Shown here: positions 21,698 to 28,804 of the stretch, one piece after another | How the letters are laid out: each line of letters opens with the position of its first letter | Numbering within the stretch: the stretch's first letter is position 1 | Virus record (IMG/VR): IMGVR_UViG_3300045538_000485 | Coordinates: 1 to 29,717 of that record | Length of the DNA: 29,717 nucleotides | Source: a virus | Reading direction: 5' to 3' (one strand) | Program-made: the position numbers and the translations under genes | The notes under the pieces: generated by a model | The model's database searches: none | Told to the model about the DNA's origin: nothing | Seen by the model: only the letters and a program-made list of their open reading frames with translations

Positions 21698-23068
21698 ATG
21701 AAATCATTAATTAAACAGTTATTAAGAGAAACATTAATAAAAGAAGGTGCTTCAAGTGTGTTGTATCATTTTACAAATGTGCGTAATTTAATCAATATAT
21801 TATCTACAAATACATTTAATTTAACTACGAATATCGGAACAACATCAGATAAAATAGGTTCGGACAAGAGTTATTACATGTCATTTACCAGAACAAAAAG
21901 TGTTATACAAGGTTATGGTAGCGGTTTTAGATTTAATGGCGCAGTACGAATTAAAATAGATGGTCAAAAATTAAGTCAAAATTATAAAATAAAACCTGTA
22001 GATTACTGGCAATACCCCAAAACACCAGACATGATGAAACACTTACCTGGTGATGAAATGGAAGATAGATTAGTTACTGATAAAGATGAAATAGTAAATG
22101 CTAATAAATATATTATTTCAATCGATATCTTAATAATCAAAGATAACACTGTAAATCAAAAATTAATAGATTTAGCTAAAGATTTAAACATACAATTATA
22201 TTTTTTTAATGATGAAAAAGATTTTGCATCAGGATTAACACAAAGAGCTATTAATCCAAATGTGACTAATGACACTATCGAAAGTAGGGAATATATTAGA
22301 TTGGATGATATCGCTGGAGCGTTAACATATAAAAATCCTGATAAATATCAAGAAGTTTTGAATGTTATAGGTGATAAATGGAAAATTAAAATAGACGATT
22401 ACCATAAAAAATTAAGTTATTATTTAAGATATGATAATGATTATAATTTAACTGATATAGCAAGGAGTATTGAAGCTGATATTAGTAACCAAAAAAGAGA
22501 ACCGAATAAATTATTAAGATATATTATTAGAGAGTTAGCCTTGGATATGAAGAAAACTAATTCGAAATCTATAAAGGATTATCTTAGACAAAAAATATAT
22601 ATAAACAAAAAAACACAACAGGATTATAATAAACAATTTAACACTAAGTTAATGACAATTATTGATAATACTTACAATGAAGAACTTAATACAAACCGTA
22701 ATTCGTTCTCCCCAGTCTATGATAAAGTAAATGGAAACGAATATGATGGAATATTTAATTTTCCACCCGCTAAGGATTTTATCGATAGAAAAACTAATGA
22801 AATAAAAAGATATGTAAGTAATTACGTGTTAAACAATGAGGATATGTTTAAATATTCTTATGTACTAGGTGATTCATATATTAGAAAAGAGTTCGACATT
22901 AAAGACAATAACACTGAGGCTATTAACATTGCTAATATGTTAGAAGATGTTTGGCAAGAAGAAATAATTAAACCGTTAAAAGAAATTGTATGGGCTATTG
23001 ATAATTTTTATTATAAAGAAATAAAAGATATGCAAGAAGAAGAAACTAAACAGTGGCAAAATAATTAA
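21698..23068 (+). CDS. Possible capsid-targeted ADP-ribosyltransferase-like protein
   Basis: The best start is the ATG at 21698 (456 aa). The frame can be extended upstream only through a TTG and a repetitive Tyr-Ile stretch. The N-terminus MKSLIKQLLRE-TLIKE is an amphipathic helix ending in LxE, matching the capsid-targeting peptides that T4-like prohead proteases cut. It is almost identical in the next gene. Then comes SSVLYHFTNVRNLINILSTN, the kind of opening seen in DarT/KptA-type ADP-ribosyltransferase folds, followed by YYMSFTRTKSV and MEDRLVTD. The remaining 250 residues are helical with charged repeats. T4 packages and injects the ADP-ribosyltransferase Alt, so an injected effector is a reasonable hypothesis. 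Enzyme identity is uncertain. Confidence 0.7.
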   Translation: MKSLIKQLLRETLIKEGASSVLYHFTNVRNLINILSTNTFNLTTNIGTTSDKIGSDKSYYMSFTRTKSVIQGYGSGFRFNGAVRIKIDGQKLSQNYKIKPVDYWQYPKTPDMMKHLPGDEMEDRLVTDKDEIVNANKYIISIDILIIKDNTVNQKLIDLAKDLNIQLYFFNDEKDFASGLTQRAINPNVTNDTIESREYIRLDDIAGALTYKNPDKYQEVLNVIGDKWKIKIDDYHKKLSYYLRYDNDYNLTDIARSIEADISNQKREPNKLLRYIIRELALDMKKTNSKSIKDYLRQKIYINKKTQQDYNKQFNTKLMTIIDNTYNEELNTNRNSFSPVYDKVNGNEYDGIFNFPPAKDFIDRKTNEIKRYVSNYVLNNEDMFKYSYVLGDSYIRKEFDIKDNNTEAINIANMLEDVWQEEIIKPLKEIVWAIDNFYYKEIKDMQEEETKQWQNN

Positions 23069-23072
23069 GAAT

Positions 23073-23576
23073 ATGAAATCATTAATTAAAATATTACTTA
23101 GGGAAGGGTTGTTGGAAGAAAATAGTCAACCTAATGATATTGATAGTTCGTTCCAATATTTTATGAATAAAAACCTAAATTATGAATTACAAGAGAATTT
23201 AGAAAACGCTTATGATGAATTAAAAGATTTAATTAAAAATAACACAATAAAAGCATATCGCTTATTAAATGTTGATAACATAACTGAAATCGATAAGAAT
23301 AAGTTAGGTAAACATTTTACGACTAATAAAGACAATATAACAAGTGAAGATTTCCAAGAAAAAATTGGTATAATTAATTGGCAAGGGGAGACTGAATATG
23401 ATAAGTTTTTTGTGGTTACTATTGAAACTAATATAAATAATGTTGATTGGTATAAAACTTTTGATAACCGAATGAATTATTATGGTGAAGATGAAATAAA
23501 TTTCATTGATAGTAACCAGTTAAAAATAATAAATCTTGAAGAAATAAATATAGAGGATAATACATATATAAAATAA
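23073..23576 (+). CDS. Second tagged protein, possible ADP-ribosyltransferase-like fold
   Basis: The protein is 167 aa. The first 18 bases are identical to those of the preceding gene, giving MKSLIKILLRE-GLLEE, again an amphipathic helix with LxE sites. The body contains IKAYRLLNVDNITEI, then LGKHFTTNKDNI and KFFVVTIETNINNVDW. This arrangement (a Tyr-Arg opening strand, a Gly-x-x-(F/W)-T-T segment, then a beta strand) recalls small mono-ADP-ribosyltransferase folds found in phages. The terminal Glu site cannot be assigned with confidence. It begins 4 bases after the previous stop and is followed by GNAT one base after its own stop, so the three genes form one unit. Confidence 0.68.
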   Translation: MKSLIKILLREGLLEENSQPNDIDSSFQYFMNKNLNYELQENLENAYDELKDLIKNNTIKAYRLLNVDNITEIDKNKLGKHFTTNKDNITSEDFQEKIGIINWQGETEYDKFFVVTIETNINNVDWYKTFDNRMNYYGEDEINFIDSNQLKIINLEEINIEDNTYIK

Positions 23577-23577
23577 C

Positions 23578-23892
23578 ATGATTCAAGAAACACTTAGAAA
23601 TAAATACCACGATTGTTTAACAGGTTGGGCCCTAACTGACAAAGGTAAAAAAATTCCTGCAGGGTTAGACATCTATGAAAATAAAAGTAGTATAGTAGTC
23701 CCAAGGATTGTTATTAAGGAAGAGTGTAAAGAAAATGGTGTAGGTACAAAAATAATGAACGATTTAATCGCATATGCCGACAATAATAAACAAATAATAG
23801 CTCTAACTCCATCGAGTGATTTTGGTGGCAATAAGAACCGCTTAATTCAATTCTACAAGCGTTTTGGTTTTAAACATAACAATGGCATATAG
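23578..23892 (+). CDS. GNAT-family N-acetyltransferase ending at an in-frame TAG
   Basis: The protein is 104 aa. The acetyl-CoA-binding core is visible: strand VVPRIVIKEECKENGVGTKIM carries the GNAT motif A (the (R/Q)xxGx(G/A)-like ENGVGTK), followed by helix NDLIAYADNN and the late motif RLIQFYKRFGFK. These transfer acetyl groups to proteins, antibiotics or nucleotide conjugates; the substrate is unknown. Translation stops at TAG (23890-23892). The same frame stays open beyond it as KSFQFREAMIRYPK, which looks like the natural C-terminal end of this phage GNAT family, and continues into the next gene. The protein may therefore be truncated by a nonsense change or extended by readthrough. Confidence 0.85.
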   Translation: MIQETLRNKYHDCLTGWALTDKGKKIPAGLDIYENKSSIVVPRIVIKEECKENGVGTKIMNDLIAYADNNKQIIALTPSSDFGGNKNRLIQFYKRFGFKHNNGI

Positions 23893-23916
23893 AAGAGTTT
23901 CCAATTTAGAGAAGCA

Positions 23917-24372
23917 ATGATAAGATATCCAAAATTAAATGAAAATATGGAAAATAAAAAAGATATAACATGTAATAACTGCGGTTGGTCATGGGATAAA
24001 GATAAATCAGATATTAAAGACATGTACATTTGCCACCATTGTGGCAATAATAACGCAATAAATGAAGATAAAATTAAGGGTGGTAAAGCTGATAAATTAT
24101 CTAAAAAAGATATTGCAAAAAAATTCGGTGTTACCTTAGAAGATATTGAAAAACAATTAGAAATGGGTAAGAAGGTAGAAATGGAACATACTGATGATAA
24201 AAAATTAGCAAATGAAATAGCGATGGACCATTTAAGTGAAATACCTGACTACTATACCAGACTTAATAAGATGGAAAAAGAAGCATTAGCTTACTGGAAA
24301 GATAAAGAAAAAAAGACTATTAATGAGAATTTAAAATTAAATATTAAAAATAAATTAAGAAAACTTATTTAA
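23917..24372 (+). CDS. Zinc-ribbon protein with DUF5661
   Basis: The protein is 151 aa from the ATG at 23917. A start at 23947 (MENKKDITC) is equally possible and would leave the preceding residues to GNAT. A zinc ribbon is formed by Cys19, Cys22, Cys39 and Cys42 (TCNNCGWSW ... ICHHCGNNN). Residues about 63-121 match DUF5661: a helical module with KKFGVTLEDIEKQLEMGKKV, EMEHTDDKKLANEIAMDHL and YYTRLNKMEK, which holds conserved Glu and His. The C-terminus is basic and helical (KLNIKNKLRKLI). It is in the same frame as GNAT with one intervening TAG. The end overlaps by 8 bases with the convergent lytic transglycosylase. The function of the domain pair is unknown. Confidence 0.83.
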   Translation: MIRYPKLNENMENKKDITCNNCGWSWDKDKSDIKDMYICHHCGNNNAINEDKIKGGKADKLSKKDIAKKFGVTLEDIEKQLEMGKKVEMEHTDDKKLANEIAMDHLSEIPDYYTRLNKMEKEALAYWKDKEKKTINENLKLNIKNKLRKLI

Positions 24373-25045
24373 TATAAGATAATTTAGATTTTACTTGATT
24401 AAAATATACATGGTCATTCTGATTATTACCATGTCTTAGATATTTACGAAGACCACCATTACCAACATTATAAGTAATTAAGGCTTTAGTTAAGTTTGTT
24501 TTAGATAAATTATCACTCATAATTTTAGCCCACATTAATATATTATTAGTTTCACAAGATAACCAATCTTTAGTTAAATTATACTTTTTTTCATTATCAT
24601 AACTCTCATTTATAAATGAATAATCACTAGCGCCAATAAAATTAAATATTATACTATCAACTTTAGTTATCTTATTCTCTAAATACCATAATGAAGTAGA
24701 TTTCATTAGTTGTCCAAAACCAATGGCCCCAGTGTTACCTATAAGTAACAAATTATTATCATTATATTGTTTAGCTCCAGACTCAAAAAGTATTTGACTT
24801 AGCAATAAATTAAAGATACGCTCATTAGTATCTAAATTATATAGTTTAGAAACTTGACAGAATGTAATTACTAACGCTGAATCTACATTAACATTGTGTG
24901 ATTTAAAAGTATTATATACTTTATCGAATTTTTCAGGTAAGACTTTAACTGATTTTTGTTTTACTACACTATTAATTTTTAAAGTATTAATAGGTGTTAA
25001 TATTAAAAAAAATAATGAAATAAATAGAATTAGATTACGTAACAT
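24365..25045 (-). CDS. Secreted lytic transglycosylase (SLT domain)
   Basis: The protein is 226 aa. It starts with a signal peptide or membrane anchor (LILFISLFFLILTPI, about 5-20), so it should act outside the cytoplasmic membrane. The SLT domain shows the catalytic Glu88 in SQILFESG, then GAIGFGQLMKST (106-117), and the ALITYNVGNGG motif (188-198) that forms the sugar-binding groove. These enzymes cleave the glycan strands of peptidoglycan with formation of anhydro-MurNAc. In phage they serve lysis or local wall opening during infection. A consensus host promoter lies directly upstream, which suggests early or host-polymerase-driven expression. Its 3' end converges with and overlaps the plus-strand zinc-ribbon gene by 8 bases. 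Confidence 0.88.
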   Translation of the reverse strand: MLRNLILFISLFFLILTPINTLKINSVVKQKSVKVLPEKFDKVYNTFKSHNVNVDSALVITFCQVSKLYNLDTNERIFNLLLSQILFESGAKQYNDNNLLLIGNTGAIGFGQLMKSTSLWYLENKITKVDSIIFNFIGASDYSFINESYDNEKKYNLTKDWLSCETNNILMWAKIMSDNLSKTNLTKALITYNVGNGGLRKYLRHGNNQNDHVYFNQVKSKLSYIK

Positions 25046-25070
25046 ATGGCAATAATTTTAGTTATTCATG

Positions 25071-25102
25071 CAAATATATGAATAATTTTTTTTACTTGCA
25101 AA
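25071..25102 (-). promoter_or_regulatory. Consensus Bacteroidota promoter for the lytic transglycosylase
   Basis: On the minus strand TTTG at 25099-25102 is followed after exactly 20 bases by TATATTTG at 25071-25078. Both elements match the Bacteroidota consensus fully. The gene starts 25 bases downstream. Confidence 0.8.
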
Positions 25103-25110
25103 ATATTAAG

Positions 25111-25148
25111 TAAAAAAAAAGAGGGTATTACATTACAATAACACCCTC
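25111..25148 (-). terminator. Rho-independent terminator after the 98-aa gene
   Basis: GAGGGT pairs with ACCCTC across a 16-base loop that can add three inner pairs. On the minus strand it is followed by nine T. It lies just before the transglycosylase promoter. Confidence 0.75.
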
Positions 25149-25215
25149 ATAATTAATTTGTACTATTTTTTAGCTGCTTCAGTAATAGCTTTTACTTCAG
25201 TTGTAACAGGTTTAC

Positions 25216-25512
25216 TTATTTTTCTTTTTTATTAAGTAAACTATGGATTTTTTTCACTGTCTGCAAAAATCTAGAACTTTTTTCAAATGGGTATGATTCT
25301 AAACTAATATTTATAAAAATAAGGTCCTGTAATGTTAAGTCTACTGAACCTAACGACTCTTCTGGAGAGATTGTATTTTCCTTAACAATATTCTTATTTT
25401 TAGCTTTTTGCTCAGCAATCCATTGCTTTTTCTTTTCTGTTACTGTTTCATTAACGATTTTATCGATTAAATCTACTAATTCGTTTTCTGTGATTTTAAC
25501 TGTTTTTGACAT
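25216..25512 (-). CDS. Small helical protein with possible frameshifted tail
   Basis: The protein is 98 aa, basic and helical. It opens with KITENELVDLIDKIVNE, an amphipathic leader of the same type as those in other small proteins of this phage, followed by KKKQWIAEQKAKNKN and a helical C-terminal half. It ends KKEK at TAA. Just before the stop is an AAAAAAG run (25224-25230). A -1 shift there would replace the last two residues with a tail ending KPVTTEVKAITEAAKK and stopping at TAG (25163-25165), which looks protein-like. Either the shift is programmed, the gene is a frameshift mutant, or the tail is chance. No function is recognised. Confidence 0.68.
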   Translation of the reverse strand: MSKTVKITENELVDLIDKIVNETVTEKKKQWIAEQKAKNKNIVKENTISPEESLGSVDLTLQDLIFINISLESYPFEKSSRFLQTVKKIHSLLNKKEK

Positions 25513-25591
25513 ATTCTAGAATTTTTAAAAGTTTTTATTTATTTATATATAAATATATGTTAAAAACGTAAAAATCATAAAAAACTAAATT

Positions 25592-26113
25592 TTATTTTTT
25601 TGTTAATCTATCGGCAGCTGATGAACTAGCAAACGCATTCGGTTTAACCTTGAAATCATACCCCATTCCTAATATATAACCAACAGCTTCATTAAGTGCC
25701 TTATTAGATTCCCACTTAACATTTGGATTAATATCTGCATGTATTTCTAATGGTATATCATACAAGTCTAATAATGGTGAAATTTCATATGCAACTTCAA
25801 TTGATTTGCTTACTTCAAATATCATCCTCTCCTTAACACCTTCCTTACCTTTTTTATATTTATCATTATAAAATTTAGCACCTATTACCATACCACCTCT
25901 ACCCACAACAACACCACCCAAATCTTCGAACGTGGTAATAATTATTACTGTTGCAAACTTAAAACCCTTTTTACCCCTTTGAGAGTCGGTACCTATAGCC
26001 ACTCTCAAGATTAAACCATCTTTAATACTTTTTTCAAAAATATCTTCCAAGTATTCAACTAATGGTTTTGTTATTGGTCCCTTAGTCATTCTATTCCATT
26101 TTAATTCTTCCAT
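25592..26113 (-). CDS. YkuK/DUF458-family RNase H-like protein
   Basis: The protein is 173 aa from the ATG at 26113. An upstream ATG would add ten residues, but those codons overlap the terminator of the neighbouring gene. Family marks are VAIGTDSQ near residue 33 (first acidic site of the RNase H-like fold), VVGRGGMV, ERMIFEVSKSIEVAYEI, EIHADINPN and a C-terminal NAFASSSAADRLTKK. YkuK-type proteins are predicted RNase H-fold nucleases of unsettled substrate, found in Bacillus spores and in various phages. The gene lies alone between two terminators. Any nuclease role is inferred from family only. Confidence 0.87.
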   Translation of the reverse strand: MEELKWNRMTKGPITKPLVEYLEDIFEKSIKDGLILRVAIGTDSQRGKKGFKFATVIIITTFEDLGGVVVGRGGMVIGAKFYNDKYKKGKEGVKERMIFEVSKSIEVAYEISPLLDLYDIPLEIHADINPNVKWESNKALNEAVGYILGMGYDFKVKPNAFASSSAADRLTKK

Positions 26114-26132
26114 AACTTTTATTTTAAATAAA

Positions 26133-26153
26133 AAACCCCCCATTGGGAGGTTT
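26133..26153 (-). terminator. Rho-independent terminator at the end of the LRR gene
   Basis: AAACC-C-CCC pairs with GGG-A-GGTTT around a 3-base loop, with one mismatch, followed on the minus strand by a T-run. Its outer base pairs reach into the LRR stop codon. Confidence 0.8.
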
Positions 26154-27597
26154 AGTTTAGTGTTTTATCAATTTTTGTTGTTGGTAATAATTCTTTTAAC
26201 TTATTGTAATTAGCCTCCCCAATTTCATCTCTATTAAAAGAAATCCTATATAAATTCCCTCCGTTTTTTTTATCTAAGTATTTAATTTCATCTGGTATTT
26301 TAGTAATTTTATTACCATTAATATTAATAAATACTAAATTCTTTAATTTACCAATTTCACTAGGTAATTCGGTTAATAAGTTATTTGGTAATAATAACTC
26401 CTCTAAAGAAGTTAATTCACCAATAGATGGGTGTATCTCCCTTAAACCTGAATTACATAATATTAATGTATTTAGATTTTTAAATTTAGTCATGTCAGGT
26501 AATTTAGGTACCTTTCTATCAACAAATCTAATTATTGGGGTATATTCCTCAATTATATCAAATAATGCCTCAGTCCACCCAAAACTAACTAAAAGGTCAA
26601 CATAAACATTAACCCCATTAGATTTATTAGCCTTAGCTTTAGCTAACCCCATTAATTCCGAATAGAAGAATTTATTTATACCATCAGACTTAGTCAACAC
26701 ATCACCTAAAAAATCAGACTCGACACGCTGTATTCTATCTTTAACCTGTTTACTTTCAAAGTGAATCTGATATAAATAATTTGTCTTTATTTCACCAGAA
26801 AAAAACCTATTATCTATTACAATATAGATATCAGACTCCTTACCATCAGGCCTAAGGTATTTCGCATCATTCCTATAGTGAGAAAACATACTACCAGACT
26901 TCTTAGCAGTACACCATCCAACAAATTCGTCAAATATAAAACTAGCTTCTTCAACCTTTGGTATGTATAGTGTAAACTTTCTATCTCTATATGGTATAAT
27001 TGCCTTACCTTTTTCAACGAAGTCGTTAATTAATTTTTCAATATTTGATGGGTCTTTCTCTATAAATGGGTCCACCGCATCATATAATTCACTTAGTGAC
27101 TTATATTGATTTATGTTTAAAGGGTCTTTAACATTTCTTAAGGCAAAGTTATTTTTACAAAATTCTTTAAATTTATTTTTCCTCTTATTTTTCTCAAAAA
27201 TATTTAAATAATTACTAGCTAAGGGTAAATCTTCAAATACAAATCTAATTGCCTCAGCTTCATTATTATCTTTTAAATACCTAGTAAAAACAGTCAACAT
27301 CCACTGAGTATACATGTTGTTACTAGACGGGTCGGAATTAACAATTGTGTTAAATAATGTAAAAGATATATCAACCCTAACTTGATGATTATTTAAATCA
27401 ATTAACTCAGATTTATGTGTTATTGGTTTATGTGATGTAAATGCATAAATATCATCATTTGACTTTAGAGGCAAATAAACATATCCATTAGCTGCTAAAT
27501 GGTCATTTATATCCTTAATACCTTCTTTAGTATCATCAAAAACATTAAATTTCTCAGCTAAAAAACTTAACCTATCTAGTGACTTATCTTTTTTCAT
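26152..27597 (-). CDS. Phage protein with C-terminal leucine-rich repeats
   Basis: The protein is 481 aa from the ATG at 27597. An earlier ATG at 27639 would put the probable promoter inside the gene. The N-terminal two thirds form an unassigned domain with FVGWCTAKKSGSMFSHYRND, DIYIVIDNRFF and YLYQIHFESKQVKDRI, a Trp-Cys-Thr block that I associate with other T4-like phage proteins of unknown role. The last 100 residues are three to four leucine-rich repeats (LNTLILCNSGLREI, LEELLLPNNLLTELPSEIGK, LVFININGNKITKIPDEI) of the bacterial short type. LRRs bind proteins, so this may recognise a host or phage partner. It is followed by a terminator. Confidence 0.83.
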   Translation of the reverse strand: MKKDKSLDRLSFLAEKFNVFDDTKEGIKDINDHLAANGYVYLPLKSNDDIYAFTSHKPITHKSELIDLNNHQVRVDISFTLFNTIVNSDPSSNNMYTQWMLTVFTRYLKDNNEAEAIRFVFEDLPLASNYLNIFEKNKRKNKFKEFCKNNFALRNVKDPLNINQYKSLSELYDAVDPFIEKDPSNIEKLINDFVEKGKAIIPYRDRKFTLYIPKVEEASFIFDEFVGWCTAKKSGSMFSHYRNDAKYLRPDGKESDIYIVIDNRFFSGEIKTNYLYQIHFESKQVKDRIQRVESDFLGDVLTKSDGINKFFYSELMGLAKAKANKSNGVNVYVDLLVSFGWTEALFDIIEEYTPIIRFVDRKVPKLPDMTKFKNLNTLILCNSGLREIHPSIGELTSLEELLLPNNLLTELPSEIGKLKNLVFININGNKITKIPDEIKYLDKKNGGNLYRISFNRDEIGEANYNKLKELLPTTKIDKTLN

Positions 27598-27602
27598 TGT
27601 AA

Positions 27603-27634
27603 CAAATATAGTAATAATTTGTGACAAAATCAAT
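27603..27634 (-). promoter_or_regulatory. Possible host-type promoter giving a leaderless LRR mRNA
   Basis: On the minus strand TATATTTG at 27603-27610 is preceded after 20 bases by ATTG (27631-27634), a partial -33 match. Only five bases separate the -7 element from the ATG at 27597, so transcription would begin at or next to the start codon. Confidence 0.4.
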
Positions 27635-27644
27635 AGCATTAGTG

Positions 27645-27983
27645 TTAATAAAAAAGATTCTCAAAATCGTCTTCAATATACGCTTCAATTGTCTTTCTAA
27701 TTAACAATAAAAACCCAGAATTATTCTGAAACCTATCTAAGATATTTATTATTACTAAATTAGGTTCCTCACCATCAGTAAATCTATACTTTACCTCATT
27801 AAATAAATCAACCTCACCTAAACGCAACAACTCTTCCATAATGAGATTATAAGTCTCCCATCTATATAAAATCTCTTCATCATCAATATCTTTAATGGTA
27901 TTTTCCAGGAATTTACTATATGCTTTGTCGAGATTACTATATCGACCAGGACCATCTTTAACAACATAATTAAAGTTCTTCAT
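27645..27983 (-). CDS. Small protein, paralogue of the 106-aa gene upstream
   Basis: The protein is 112 aa, acidic and helical. The core YRWETYNLIMEELLRLGEVD followed by EVKYRFTDGEEPNLVIINIL aligns with the 106-aa product at 28116-28436 (W.TYN..I.EL..., then Y+.T....PN.V.I.+L). The two seem to be diverged tandem copies. It has no known motif, signal peptide or membrane segment. It starts 31 bases downstream of a GATATTTAT element and ends just before the LRR gene promoter. Function unknown. Confidence 0.72.
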   Translation of the reverse strand: MKNFNYVVKDGPGRYSNLDKAYSKFLENTIKDIDDEEILYRWETYNLIMEELLRLGEVDLFNEVKYRFTDGEEPNLVIINILDRFQNNSGFLLLIRKTIEAYIEDDFENLFY

Positions 27984-28013
27984 GAGTCAAAAAATTAATA
28001 CTTTTATTTAATG

Positions 28014-28022
28014 ATAAATATC
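28014..28022 (-). promoter_or_regulatory. Candidate phage promoter element GATATTTAT
   Basis: GATATTTAT on the minus strand lies 30 bases before the 112-aa gene, in a 132-base gap (27984-28115) that holds no other recognisable signal. Confidence 0.3.
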
Positions 28023-28115
28023 AAAAAGAAGTCCAATAATCATTTAGCTAAACAAACTTTTTTATCTAATATACTTATATGATTTATTTAAAGGGATTTA
28101 TCTGAAAAACTTAAC

Positions 28116-28436
28116 TTAAAAGTTACATATCTTATTATATAACCTCTCTAGCTCTGGTGTTAAATTATTAATACTATTCAAAACTTCAATACAAACTTCA
28201 TTAGGATTCGATGATTCAGTTATTTTATATTGTAACTCTTTAACTTTAACCATGTTTTTAAGATTATGTTTTAACTCCAATATAACTTGATTGTAAGTCA
28301 CCCACTTCTCCCTATTATTAACGCTAGACGTGTAGATATTCTCAGTTAAATAGTTTTCGTAAGTGCCCTCCAAATATGTTTCGAATTCACCATAAGATTC
28401 CCTTAACTTGAGACGTATGTTTGCTCTGATATCCAC
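28116..28436 (-). CDS. Small protein, paralogue of the 112-aa gene downstream
   Basis: The protein is 106 aa. The first 14 residues (MDIRANIRLKLRES) are a basic amphipathic helix ending in LRE, like the leader of the tagged plus-strand proteins. The rest resembles the 112-aa product at 27645-27983 across REKWVTYNQVILELK and YKITESSNPNEVCIEVLN. It begins 3 bases after the stop of the 113-aa gene, so the two share a transcript. Function unknown. The leader could direct it into the prohead if the phage uses LxE-type cleavage. Confidence 0.7.
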   Translation of the reverse strand: MDIRANIRLKLRESYGEFETYLEGTYENYLTENIYTSSVNNREKWVTYNQVILELKHNLKNMVKVKELQYKITESSNPNEVCIEVLNSINNLTPELERLYNKICNF

Positions 28437-28439
28437 TTC

Positions 28440-28781
28440 TCATTCAGTTAAACCTATATTCCTAGATAATGTACCATCGTTAATATTACCATCACACCAA
28501 TCCATAATAACTTGCTTTAAAAACTTAACCCCATAGGGGTATTTAAGCTTAAAGTATTCTAATAATTTTTCTGGACTGATTAATTGGCCATCTACTATTA
28601 TCTCAAAAATTTCTCTTTGTTTATATTCATTACCATCACGGTAAGTTTCAATAGCTTTTCTATAATTACTATTTAAATCTTTCTCAATCTCTTTGACAAT
28701 AATAGAATAATCTGAACCCTCAACCAAGAACTCAGCAATTACCTTTAATTGACCCTCTGTTATGATTAACCTCTTTTTCAC
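28440..28781 (-). CDS. Small protein with ITEGQL leader
   Basis: The protein is 113 aa, starting at GTG. The leader KKRLIITEGQLKVIAEFLVEG resembles the ITE.ELV..I leader of the 98-aa gene at 25216-25512, pointing to a recurring N-terminal element in this phage. The body is helical with KYPYGVKFLKQVIMDWCDGN near residues 79-98. An AATATTTAT element lies just 4 bases upstream of the GTG, so either the transcript is leaderless or the real start is further in; no better ATG is present near the N-terminus. Function unknown. Confidence 0.68.
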   Translation of the reverse strand: MKKRLIITEGQLKVIAEFLVEGSDYSIIVKEIEKDLNSNYRKAIETYRDGNEYKQREIFEIIVDGQLISPEKLLEYFKLKYPYGVKFLKQVIMDWCDGNINDGTLSRNIGLTE

Positions 28782-28804
28782 AATTATAAATATTTAAAAA
28801 TATA

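Noticed and set aside
21673-21704. Host-type promoter directly before the tagged plus-strand gene
   Set aside because: TTTG is present, but the element 20 bases later reads TATGAAAT and would overlap the start codon. It does not match TAnnTTTG.
23890-23892. Recoding of TAG as an amino acid throughout this phage
   Set aside because: Only one TAG lies in frame within a likely gene. The long portal, terminase and ClpC frames contain none, so a changed genetic code is not supported. A single mutation or local readthrough is simpler.
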